64,000 nt of DNA from positions 6,811,501-6,875,500 of the forward strand of contig NZ_CP150203.1 in the NCBI RefSeq assembly GCF_037969725.1, read 5' to 3'. This document shows positions 35,178 to 42,250 of this stretch, in pieces; positions within the stretch are counted from its first letter, which is position 1; every line of letters starts with the position of its first letter. The notes under the pieces were generated by a model. It saw nothing but the letters and a program-made list of their open reading frames with translations, did not search any database and was not told the origin of the DNA. A program made the position numbers and the translations under genes. Source of the stretch: Paenibacillus sp. FSL W8-0426 (lineage in GTDB: Bacteria > Bacillota > Bacilli > Paenibacillales > Paenibacillaceae).

Positions 35178-36131
35178 TTATTGAAATCCATCTTTCAGCC
35201 AAGCGCTGGCTAATGCAGTAGCACCGCGGGCGGCCAACGTATCCGCCAAAGCATTCAACATGACGAAATCATGAATGATTCCTTGATAACGCACCGTTGT
35301 GACCTCTACACCAGCTTCCCGAAGCTTATTCCCATAGGCCTCGCCTTCATCTCGAAGAACGTCGGCTTCCGCCGTAATGATGAGAGCTGGAGGAAGATCG
35401 CGAAGCTGGTCGATGGAAGCTCTCAGAGGAGAAGCATAGATTTCATTTAACTCTTCCGGTTTGTTGATGTACTGTTCCCAGAACCAAGCCATCCCGTCAC
35501 GGCGAAGGAAGTATCCTTCGGCAAATTCATGATACGAGTCCGTATCCATTCCCCCATCCGTAACCGGATAGAATAGCAGCTGGCGTTTAATCGCAGGTCC
35601 CTTTCTTTCCTTAGCAATCAACGTTATTGCCGCTGTCATGTTGCCGCCAACGCTATCGCCGCCGATGGAGATATGATCCGAATCCAGGCCATGATCCTTG
35701 CCGGAGGAAGCGATCCATTGCAGCGTAGCGTAGATCTCTTCAAGAGCTGTCGGGTATTTGACTTCGGGAGACAAGCTGTAATTAGGAAATACGATGGCCG
35801 ATCCGCTTCTGACCGCTAGCTCGCGAATCAACCGATCATGGGTATGGGCATTACCGAACACCCATCCTGCACCATGTATGTACAAAACCGTTTTAAGCAG
35901 TTGGCCAGCCGTGTTCTTCGGACGCAGGATCCGAACGGACACTTGACCGCCTGGTCCGCCTGGGATATTGAGATCCTCAATGTCTACATCTTTTTTCTTG
36001 GTATCTCCCGACTGAACTTCGTCTACCGTCGCTCTCCCCTGCTCAGGTTCAAGATGGAATAAGTAGGGCGGATTCGCAGTTGCCTCAGCAAATTGTTGTG
36101 CGGCGGACTCCAGAATAATTTTTTTGGTCAT
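35178..36131 (-). CDS. HSL-family alpha/beta hydrolase (esterase), cytosolic
   Basis: 317 residues of the hormone-sensitive-lipase-like esterase family. Oxyanion-hole motif HGAGW (usual HGGGW with one Gly to Ala), nucleophile S160 in GGDSVGGN, acid in ITAEADVLRDEGEAY and His in GIIHDF. No signal peptide. The ATG at 36131 has GAGGAG nine bases upstream; the ATG at 36140 abuts it. Highly similar to the next gene upstream on the strand (36212-37474), sharing even the DGMxWFW(E/D)QY and NEIYASPLRA runs, so they are a tandem duplication. A perfect AATTGTGCACAATT palindrome lies 40 bp upstream, the same type as in front of the OhrR-like gene. Confidence 0.9.
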   Translation of the reverse strand: MTKKIILESAAQQFAEATANPPYLFHLEPEQGRATVDEVQSGDTKKKDVDIEDLNIPGGPGGQVSVRILRPKNTAGQLLKTVLYIHGAGWVFGNAHTHDRLIRELAVRSGSAIVFPNYSLSPEVKYPTALEEIYATLQWIASSGKDHGLDSDHISIGGDSVGGNMTAAITLIAKERKGPAIKRQLLFYPVTDGGMDTDSYHEFAEGYFLRRDGMAWFWEQYINKPEELNEIYASPLRASIDQLRDLPPALIITAEADVLRDEGEAYGNKLREAGVEVTTVRYQGIIHDFVMLNALADTLAARGATALASAWLKDGFQ

Positions 36132-36171
36132 TTTCAACATCTCCTCATATCACATTAGTTTTAAGAAATTA

Positions 36172-36185
36172 AATTGTGCACAATT
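36172..36185. promoter_or_regulatory. OhrR-like box 1, upstream of the cytosolic esterase
   Basis: AATTGTGCACAATT, a perfect 14-bp palindrome. Boxes of the same type lie at 37584-37597 and 38782-38793. Confidence 0.75.
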
Positions 36186-36211
36186 ATTAAGGGTAAAAAA
36201 ATTCGTTTCTA

Positions 36212-37474
36212 TTATTGGGACAGCCAAGAATTGGCCAACAGCATTGCTCCGCGTGCAGCATTTGTATCCTTTAAGGCATTCAACATTACAAAGTCATGAA
36301 TAATGCCTTGAAAGCGTACAGCCGTTACAGGTACACCTGCTTCTCTGAGCTTGTTAGCATAGGCTTCGCCTTCATCTCGCAGGACATCCGCCTCACCAGT
36401 GATTACAAGCGCTTCCGGCAATCCCTTTAACTGATCCTTCGTTGCACGAAGCGGTGAAGCATAGATTTCGTTTCTTTGTTTCGGATCTGTCGTATACTGA
36501 TCCCAGAACCACTGCATACCATCACGACGCAGGAAATAGCCCGTAGCGAATTGTTGATAGGAGGCGGTGTCGAATTTGGCATCCGTAACAGGGTAGAAAA
36601 GAAGCTGCTTGCTAATTTTCGGGCCTTTACGGTCTTTAGCCATCAATGTAACCGCCGCCGTCATATTGCCCCCCACACTATCTCCAGCTACTGTGATTTT
36701 CTGTGAATTCAGTCCATTATTATTTCCATCTTTGGCCACCCATAGTAGCGCTGTGTAAATCTCCTCGATAGCAACCGGATATTTTGCTTCCGGAGAGAGA
36801 TCGTAGTTCGTAAAGACTACAGCTGAGTTGGAACCAACGGCTAGCTCACGAATGAGACGCGAATGTGTCAGCTCGTCTCCAAATACCCAACCTGCTCCGT
36901 GGGTGTACAATATAACCGGCAGATCTTTCGTTACTCCCTTCGGACGAACAATAGTAAGTGACACGCTGCCTTTTGGTCCGCCTGGAATCGTCAAATGCTG
37001 AAGATCCACGTCTGGCATTTCCACGTCACCTGATTGTACTTGATCCACGGCTTTCCTTCCCTCTACTGGGCCGAGATCGAACAAATAAGGAGGTTTGGCA
37101 GTATCCTCGACAAACTTCTGAGCTGCCGGTTCAAGCACGACTTTATGATTAGAAGTGGTGGTGTTATTTTCCGACACCGTGGAACCGATCGAAATCTGCT
37201 TATTCTGAGCGTCGTAGACGGTCGAAACGTGTAGAGCATCCGCTAGGGTGCGAACCGGAAGATAAGTCAAGTTCTTATAGCTGATCGGCAAAACCTTGTT
37301 ACCGTTCGCATCCGTAGGAGCATATTCCGCGCCATTGACCTTAAACTTGATATCATTGTTTAAATATGCCGTGATCTTCTCTTGATGGGTTCCTGCATAT
37401 ACGCCGGCCGTGCCGGTAATGGTCATGCCGAGCGCCATCATGGCCACAACGGATGTTTTGAATTTGTTCTTCAT
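36212..37474 (-). CDS. Exported HSL-family esterase with stalk domain
   Basis: 420 residues. Residues 1-27 are a signal peptide (KNKFKTSVVAMMALGMTIT, then VYA). Residues 32-100 are a copper-amine-oxidase-N-like stalk domain (KFKVNGAEYAPTDANG, NLTYLPVRTLADALH, QISIG), a typical Paenibacillus wall-associated module. Residues 110-420 are the HSL-type hydrolase: HGAGW at 192-196, S266 in AGDSVGG, acid in ITGEADVLRDEGEAY, His in GIIHDF. It is a paralogue of the cytosolic enzyme downstream. ATG 37474 with AAAGGAGAG upstream; the ORF extends to 37564 without a better site. The stalk plus esterase fusion places the activity outside the membrane. Confidence 0.9.
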   Translation of the reverse strand: MKNKFKTSVVAMMALGMTITGTAGVYAGTHQEKITAYLNNDIKFKVNGAEYAPTDANGNKVLPISYKNLTYLPVRTLADALHVSTVYDAQNKQISIGSTVSENNTTTSNHKVVLEPAAQKFVEDTAKPPYLFDLGPVEGRKAVDQVQSGDVEMPDVDLQHLTIPGGPKGSVSLTIVRPKGVTKDLPVILYTHGAGWVFGDELTHSRLIRELAVGSNSAVVFTNYDLSPEAKYPVAIEEIYTALLWVAKDGNNNGLNSQKITVAGDSVGGNMTAAVTLMAKDRKGPKISKQLLFYPVTDAKFDTASYQQFATGYFLRRDGMQWFWDQYTTDPKQRNEIYASPLRATKDQLKGLPEALVITGEADVLRDEGEAYANKLREAGVPVTAVRFQGIIHDFVMLNALKDTNAARGAMLLANSWLSQ

Positions 37475-37583
37475 TTTCGGGTTCTCTCCTTTGTTATTCC
37501 ATTCATTGGTAATCATATATTGCATCAATGGCAGGCCTTTGCCGTCCAATGTAGTTATGGCCATTATTAGTTGTTAAAAATTT

Positions 37584-37597
37584 AATTTTGCACAATC
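37584..37597. promoter_or_regulatory. OhrR-like box 2, upstream of the exported esterase
   Basis: AATTTTGCACAATC, 12 of 14 matches to box 1. The flanks also match (TTAA to the left, CTTTACGGGTAAAAAA to the right), showing that the promoter was duplicated together with the esterase gene. Confidence 0.65.
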
Positions 37598-37616
37598 TTT
37601 ACGGGTAAAAAAAAGA

Positions 37617-38255
37617 TCATAACTTTTGCAGCTCCCAGAGAATATCCTCCGGTTCCATTCTTTTGGTAAAATCGGGATTCACATATGCGGAACGGATAAC
37701 GGCGTATTCGTCAATCATGAACGTTCCCGTCATCGGAAGCACCCAATGATCTGTCCCATTGTACTCGTGCAGATCAATATTATGGCTTAAGTACATGTCC
37801 CTCAGATAGTCAGGCACGTCATACAACAGGTTATATTTGGCGGCAACGATTCCCTTAGGGTCGCTGAGAACTTTAAATGACATTTCTGCTTTCTCTTGAT
37901 CAGACAGTGTATAATCCGGCAATTGTGGACTGACTGCGATAAGCTGCGCGCCTAGCGCCTGAATGTCGGGGAGAATCTCTTGGTATGCTCTTAACTGCCG
38001 ATTGCAGTAAGGGCACCATCCTCCTCTGTAAAAGGTAAGGACAACGGGACCTTTTGCCAGTTCGTCGGCTAAATTTATTTGGTTCCCAAGTGAATCTGAC
38101 AGTTCAAAGTCCTTGGCTTTCGTCCCGACTGGTAGCCCTGTGGCGTTCCCTCCCTCTTGAAGCTGCTGGATGACACGTTGGTGTATCGCCTGCACTTCAA
38201 AAGGGCTTGCTGCCGTAATCTTCTCTAACGCTGAAGTTAAGGTCATAGTTGACAT
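37617..38255 (-). CDS. Peroxiredoxin-like (AhpC/TSA) protein
   Basis: 212 residues with a thioredoxin-like fold. The active-site segment is VVLTFYRGGWCPYCNRQLRAYQEILPDIQALGAQLIAVSPQLPDY, so a CPYC pair takes the place of the single peroxidatic Cys; this is the PRX_like2 group. Residues 1-45 are a helical N-terminal extension. Expected role is reduction of hydroperoxides or thiol-disulfide exchange. ATG 38255 with GAGG seven bases upstream; a GTG at 38261 lies too close. It follows the OhrR-like gene by 18 bp, so they are co-transcribed and the regulator probably controls it. Confidence 0.87.
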   Translation of the reverse strand: MSTMTLTSALEKITAASPFEVQAIHQRVIQQLQEGGNATGLPVGTKAKDFELSDSLGNQINLADELAKGPVVLTFYRGGWCPYCNRQLRAYQEILPDIQALGAQLIAVSPQLPDYTLSDQEKAEMSFKVLSDPKGIVAAKYNLLYDVPDYLRDMYLSHNIDLHEYNGTDHWVLPMTGTFMIDEYAVIRSAYVNPDFTKRMEPEDILWELQKL

Positions 38256-38273
38256 GATCACACCTCGAATGGA

Positions 38274-38705
38274 TTATTTCCCGCTAGTCTGAACGACTTT
38301 CTCTACTAACTCTTTGATCGTTTTGTTTAATTCCGAGACATCTTCGATTGACATTCCGCTGGCTGAGAGGAGTTCGGATGGAATACAATCGGATTGCTCC
38401 TTAAGGGCCAACCCTTTCTCTGTGAGCAGGACCAAGACAACCCTCTCATCTTCCGTTGATCTTACTCTCCTAATCAGTTCGTTCATCTCCATCCGTTTCA
38501 GCAGCGGCGTCAAGGTGCCTGAATCGAGGTCTAATTGTTCTCCCAGTTCTTTCACCGTCCGCCCGTTACTTTCCCAGAGGGATAGCAATACGAGATACTG
38601 AGGATAGGTAATTCCCATCTCCTCTAATAGCGGTCGATACAACCGAGAAATAGCTCGGGAGCAAGTATATAAGGAAAAGCAAAGGTGTTCGTTAAGTTGC
38701 AGCAT
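38274..38705 (-). CDS. OhrR-like MarR-family peroxide-sensing regulator
   Basis: 143 residues, closest in memory to OhrR. The redox-sensing Cys of OhrR (LENQLCFLLY) is conserved at C9 in NEHLCFSLYTCSRAISRLYRPLLEEMGITYPQYLVLLSLWE. The MarR winged helix follows (TVKELGEQLDLDSGTLTPLLKRMEMNELIRRVRSTEDERVVLVLLTEKG), with the DSGTLTPLLKRME recognition helix identical in type to OhrR. ATG at 38705 with GAGAGG upstream. First gene of an operon with the peroxiredoxin. A palindrome lies downstream of its promoter and another A/T-rich box upstream, consistent with autoregulation by organic peroxides. Confidence 0.9.
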   Translation of the reverse strand: MLQLNEHLCFSLYTCSRAISRLYRPLLEEMGITYPQYLVLLSLWESNGRTVKELGEQLDLDSGTLTPLLKRMEMNELIRRVRSTEDERVVLVLLTEKGLALKEQSDCIPSELLSASGMSIEDVSELNKTIKELVEKVVQTSGK

Positions 38706-38781
38706 GTGAGGTCAACCTCTCTATAATGTTGATTAATGATGTGACATGTACTTCACCTCATTTTAAGTTGTTTGCAAATTA

Positions 38782-38793
38782 GTTGTGCACAAC
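38782..38793. promoter_or_regulatory. OhrR-like box 3, in the leader of the regulator
   Basis: GTTGTGCACAAC, a perfect 12-bp palindrome placed just after the -10 of the promoter at 38806-38834, a position suited to repression. Confidence 0.75.
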
Positions 38794-38805
38794 CTTTATA
38801 AGCCA

Positions 38806-38834
38806 ATAATACATACCCCTCTCTATATTGTCAA
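38806..38834 (-). promoter_or_regulatory. Promoter of the OhrR-like/peroxiredoxin operon
   Basis: On the minus strand a perfect TTGACA (38834-38829), a 17-base spacer and TATTAT (38811-38806). An AATTGTATAAAATT-like half-box lies just upstream at 38841-38855. Confidence 0.85.
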
Positions 38835-38933
38835 CGATTTAATTTTATACAATTTAAATTTAGGGAATTTTTTTGAACACGTATTTCATGATAGGCGCTA
38901 GAGATGCCCGCTCAATAGTGAAGATTCCCAGGT

Positions 38934-39158
38934 AACGTGGCGGAGGTCACGTGCACCTAGAAGTTCGTCGAGTACTGGAAGAAGCGTGGATTTGAGATCG
39001 TGCAGAAGAATGAGGTGCGACTGATGCAGGATAGAGAAAATCATCCCGAGACTAACCTGACGTTTACCGACCAGGCCGTGAAGCTAGTCAAAATAGGAGC
39101 TGAGTGTAATTCTCGAACACCCAGGGGTTGTCCCACGCCCAGAAGACGCGGGCTATGA
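38934..39158 (+). pseudogene. Possible decayed gene fragment
   Basis: The frame reads FPGNVAEVTCT, a TAG, then KFVEYWKKRGFEIVQKNEV, RLMQDRENHPETNLTFTDQ and AVKLVKIGAE before drifting into an unlikely Arg/Pro-rich end. The central part looks like real protein, but there is no start codon or ribosome binding site and one internal stop. I do not recognise the family. The rest of 38860-39501 shows no gene. Confidence 0.3.
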
Positions 39159-39412
39159 GGCTGTGCACGGGAAAAGATAGCTTTGATTTACTCGGTATGT
39201 ACCCCAGAATGCAACTGGGACTTCTCTAAGTAAATAAGAACTCTACTTAAAGCGCTAAAATTGGACGGGCGGTTTGTTCTCCTATTCCTTTATCACCTGC
39301 CTCAATCCCTAGGATTCAACATCACGCCGACCCCAAAAGCCCGTCGGTTGGTGCCATCTCCTTACTCGGATTCTCCACTTGGTTGACAGTGTAAAATGAA
39401 AGACAAGACAAA

Positions 39413-39436
39413 TACCCCTTCTTGTGAAAAGGGGTA
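39413..39436 (+). terminator. Hairpin downstream of the SASP gene region
   Basis: TACCCCTT and AAGGGGTA form a perfect 8-bp stem with an 8-base loop, about 65 bp beyond the end of the SASP gene. Weak T tract on either strand. Confidence 0.45.
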
Positions 39437-39501
39437 CGTTATCTTCATAAAAACCACCGGATGTTCTTTCAAGCCAGTGCTCAGAAAGTTTCAGTTCAGG
39501 A

Positions 39502-39783
39502 TTACTCCCTGTTCGCTATTTGCTCCTGAGCGAGACGGACCAATTCCCTAACCATGGAACCGCCAATTTTGCCACCGACATGGCCTGCTGATTCTGTTGT
39601 CAGTTGACCATTGTTTCCTGGGTGCAGAGGCACACCAAGCTCCTTCGCCACTTCGTATTTTACATCGTCTGGTTGATTCGGATTTACGGTATATCCTTCG
39701 CGCTTCATTACATCTGCTTTGAACGCTTGCATTCCCTGTTCGACCCCTGGCACCGCATATTTTCTCCTTCTTCTTGCCATCAT
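39502..39783 (-). CDS. Alpha/beta-type small acid-soluble spore protein
   Basis: 93 residues. The two SASP signatures are present: a KYEVAKELGVP segment holding the GPR-protease-like site, and VGGKIGGSMVRELVRLAQEQI at the C-terminus. These proteins coat spore DNA and protect it from UV and chemicals. The N-terminus has a basic RRRRK stretch and PGVEQGMQAFKADVMKREGY, longer than in the classical SspA-D. ATG at 39783 (a second ATG follows directly) after GAGGGGAG. It is a monocistronic gene; a forespore SigG promoter is expected but I could not place it with confidence. Confidence 0.92.
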   Translation of the reverse strand: MMARRRRKYAVPGVEQGMQAFKADVMKREGYTVNPNQPDDVKYEVAKELGVPLHPGNNGQLTTESAGHVGGKIGGSMVRELVRLAQEQIANRE

Positions 39784-40172
39784 ACAGCACTCCCCTCGAT
39801 GTTATTCCATAACATGCCCGGAAGCACAAAATTTCATCCCTATTCCCTAAAATTTATGAGTTAAATCATCATCTCCTCATAATCTCCCGATCAAAGTACT
39901 TTTGATTCATTTACTAAAGACGAAGAAGCTGTTTTTGCACTTCTCACTTGCTAAAGAATCTGAAGCGACTGGATCAGTCGCCAAATTCAGCAGGCTATGA
40001 AACAATTGTTTTATTGACAATAGTCATTCGTAAAGCATAATGCCTCAAACAGACGTTTTTTAAAGATCTCAAGGCCAGGAAACAGCATTTTCGCCCTACT
40101 TATGAACGGTTCAGCCCGCTAACTATTACGGCAGGTTTGATAAGCTATCATTCCAGAATAAATTTGACAGAT
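39784..40172. other. Intergenic region with a short dyad
   Basis: No gene is supported. GCGACTG-GAT-CAGTCGC at 39965-39981 is a perfect inverted repeat without a T run. A partial resemblance to the dispersed repeat (ACGGTTCAGC near 40108) is too short to count. Confidence 0.4.
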
Positions 40173-40607
40173 TTAGAGTACAACCCTGTGTTCCAATATA
40201 TTTTTCAAACTGATATGAGACTTTGAGGGACCCAGCTTTAAAAGGGAATCTTGAAATTCGGCAAGTTCCTCAATCGATGCCGTTTGTACCTTGATAAGAT
40301 AATTATATTCTCCGCTTATTCGATATAAATCCGTTACTTCCCTAGCCATTTCACAAAAATCAACGATCATCTGGCAATGTTCTGTTTTGACTAGTATAAA
40401 CGTAGTCATGCCCCGATTCAGATTCTTTAAATTTAATTCTGTGGAATACCCGGAAATTATCTTCTTATCTTCAAGTTTCAAAATCCTCTCTTTAACTGAA
40501 GGTTGGGACATACTGACTTCTTTACTGATTTGAGAGATAGACATTCGTGCATTGTGTTGAAGCAGCTGCAAGATCTTTTTATCCATATCATCGATTAAAT
40601 GATCCAC
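40173..40607 (-). CDS. Lrp/AsnC-family transcriptional regulator
   Basis: About 144 residues. N-terminal HTH (DDMDKKILQLLQHNARMSISQISKEVSMSQPSVKERILKLEDKKIISGYSTELN) followed by the RAM/AsnC ligand-binding domain (TTFILVKTEHCQMIVDFCEMAREVTDLYRISGEYNYLIKVQTASIEELAEFQDSLLKLGP). I prefer GTG 40607, eight bases after AAGGGAG; the ATG at 40613 and GTG at 40616 lie too close to that site. It is divergent from the VOC gene at 40778 across a 170-bp A/T-rich gap and may control it. Confidence 0.87.
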   Translation of the reverse strand: MDHLIDDMDKKILQLLQHNARMSISQISKEVSMSQPSVKERILKLEDKKIISGYSTELNLKNLNRGMTTFILVKTEHCQMIVDFCEMAREVTDLYRISGEYNYLIKVQTASIEELAEFQDSLLKLGPSKSHISLKNILEHRVVL

Positions 40608-40777
40608 CCCCATCACTCCCTTGAATTGAATTTTAAAAAACTAAGCCATATCCATTAAAATAGCTTATATTTAGTTACCATCCTTTCATTATATCCTCAT
40701 ATAACATATGTAATTCAACAAGTTAGTAGCTGTATACTATAAACAACATTCAAAATATACACAAGGAGAAATCAAGA

Positions 40778-41242
40778 ATGAGCATAAACGGTCTTTCACA
40801 TGTGGCGATCCAAGCCAAAAACTATAAAGATACTATTACATTTTATATTGAAGTTCTAGGGTTCAAGGTTGGTCATCATTGGTCTCTGCCATCCTTTCAA
40901 ATCAAAGAAGCCTCCATGCTAGTTTCACCTGACCAAAGAACCTGTATTGAGATCTTTGATAACGACGCTGTCATCCCTGCTCAAGGGAAGAAAGCATCGT
41001 CTGAAGAAGATATAACTTACGGAGCGTTATTACATTTAGCCTTCTACGTGAATAATGTGGATGAAATGTATCAAAAAGCCCTTGCTCATGGAGCAAAGGC
41101 TTTTATAGAACCGGATTACCTTTCACTTGGCGAACCCCCACTTTTAGTCAAGAATGCTGTCATTCACAGTCCCAACGGAGAAGTTATCGAATTTATTGAA
41201 GAGGTTGATTTTGATATGTCTATCAAGACTCATGCAAATTAA
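40778..41242 (+). CDS. VOC/glyoxalase-superfamily protein
   Basis: 154 residues. LSHVAIQAKNYKDTITFYIEVLGFKVGHHWSLPSFQIKEASMLVS opens with a metal-ligand His (SHVAI). The second half has LLHLAFYVNNVDEMYQKALAHGAKAFIEPDYL (second His) and the end IHSPNGEVIEFIEEV (Glu ligand), so the metal site looks complete. Likely a lyase, dioxygenase or resistance-type VOC enzyme; substrate unknown. ATG 40778 with AAGGAGA eight bases upstream. Divergent from an Lrp-type regulator. Confidence 0.83.
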   Translation: MSINGLSHVAIQAKNYKDTITFYIEVLGFKVGHHWSLPSFQIKEASMLVSPDQRTCIEIFDNDAVIPAQGKKASSEEDITYGALLHLAFYVNNVDEMYQKALAHGAKAFIEPDYLSLGEPPLLVKNAVIHSPNGEVIEFIEEVDFDMSIKTHAN

Positions 41243-41252
41243 GCTTTATAAC

Positions 41253-41306
41253 GAAAACTTGCCCTTATTTGTGATACGGTTCACCTCAACGGGTCTATCG
41301 GCGAAA
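41253..41306 (+). repeat. Dispersed intergenic repeat, copy 3
   Basis: ACTTGCCCTTATTTGTGATA, then CGGTTCACCTCAACGGGTCTATCGGCGAA. It begins 10 bp after the VOC stop codon. See copies at 13015 and 34996. Confidence 0.7.
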
Positions 41307-41313
41307 AATGCGA

Positions 41314-41341
41314 AAAGGAGCTGTCGCGGCCAGCTCCCTTG
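41314..41341 (+). terminator. Hairpin after repeat copy 3
   Basis: GGAGCTG and CAGCTCC pair around TCGCGGC, followed by CTTGT. Probably ends the VOC transcript. Confidence 0.5.
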
Positions 41342-41487
41342 TACTGTAATCAATCCAATTCGGCGCGAGAGAATAAATCCCTGATTGCTCTTGTTTGACA
41401 TACGACCCGCTATAAAAATGAAACTATTGTCGCAGCTCTAGCTCTTTTTTGTCTTATCCCAAGCAAATCAGGGCAAAAACATCCTGG

Positions 41488-41904
41488 TTACGGAAAATCC
41501 AGCTCATCATCGATGACATGGAATATCTCCCTATTCCGCACCGGATACCGGGCATCCAGTTCCTCCCACTGCAGCTTCGGTAAAATCAAAAAGTCGTGCG
41601 TATCGGAAAGATACGAGGCCTCAAATCGTCGAATTTCGTATTTGTCCCGGATCAGCTCCTGAAAGCCGCGAATCGTGATATAGCGATCATTTCCGGTAAA
41701 GGTAAGCGCAATCGAATGCAGTTGTCCATTGTAGGTAACGTCCAGTCCTTTGTCCGTAGACGTCACCTCGACCGTTTCATCTGGAAGCCGTTTACCGAAC
41801 AATCGGATGATCTCCTCGTCATCCTCTCCCCAATCTACAGTGACGCTGTATACAAAAGCCCATAGAAAGCCACCGAAGTAATCGGCAGCCTTATTATCGA
41901 TGAT
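41488..41904 (-). pseudogene. Conserved hypothetical protein, apparently lacking its 5' end
   Basis: The open frame starts after a TGA at 41907-41905 and reads IIDNKAADYFGGFLWAFVYS, then VTVDWGEDDEEIIRLFGKRL and about 100 more residues ending IDDELDFP. The segment before the first possible start (TTG at 41802) has good protein character and no ATG/GTG/TTG, so the natural start seems lost. Alternatively translation begins at the TTG and gives a 104-residue protein. I do not recognise a function; acidic, soluble, no signal peptide. Confidence 0.45.
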
Positions 41905-42194
41905 TCAACTATCGTTCCGTTAGAACTATGGAGCTATTTAACGAAACGATACCAAAAACTTTATTCAAGTTTTTTCCAACTCTGTGTGGTGGCTGATCTA
42001 CCATCATCATCTTCATCATTGACTCTTCCAAGTTGTTCAAGGGACTTTTTGTGTTCCTAGCAAAATAGTTCGTAGTAAGTAGAAGATTATGATAGCAATC
42101 TAATTTTTTATATCGTATGATTCTTCACATACCATAAGATTTTGCAATAATAAGCTTCATAATATATATCTTATTACACTTTAGGGGAATAAGG

Positions 42195-42235
42195 CGTACT
42201 GCGGATTATTTATATTTTCCGTACGGGAGTTTTTT
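42195..42235 (+). promoter_or_regulatory. Possible attenuator before the beta-lactamase-like gene
   Basis: CGTAC-TGC-GGA pairs with TCC-GTACG, then GGGAG and six T, ending 15 bases before the start codon. It overlaps where a leader would be read, so a termination control is possible; the stem is short. The rest of 41905-42250 is A/T-rich without a gene. Confidence 0.3.
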
Positions 42236-42250
42236 CGGAATGGAGAGACT

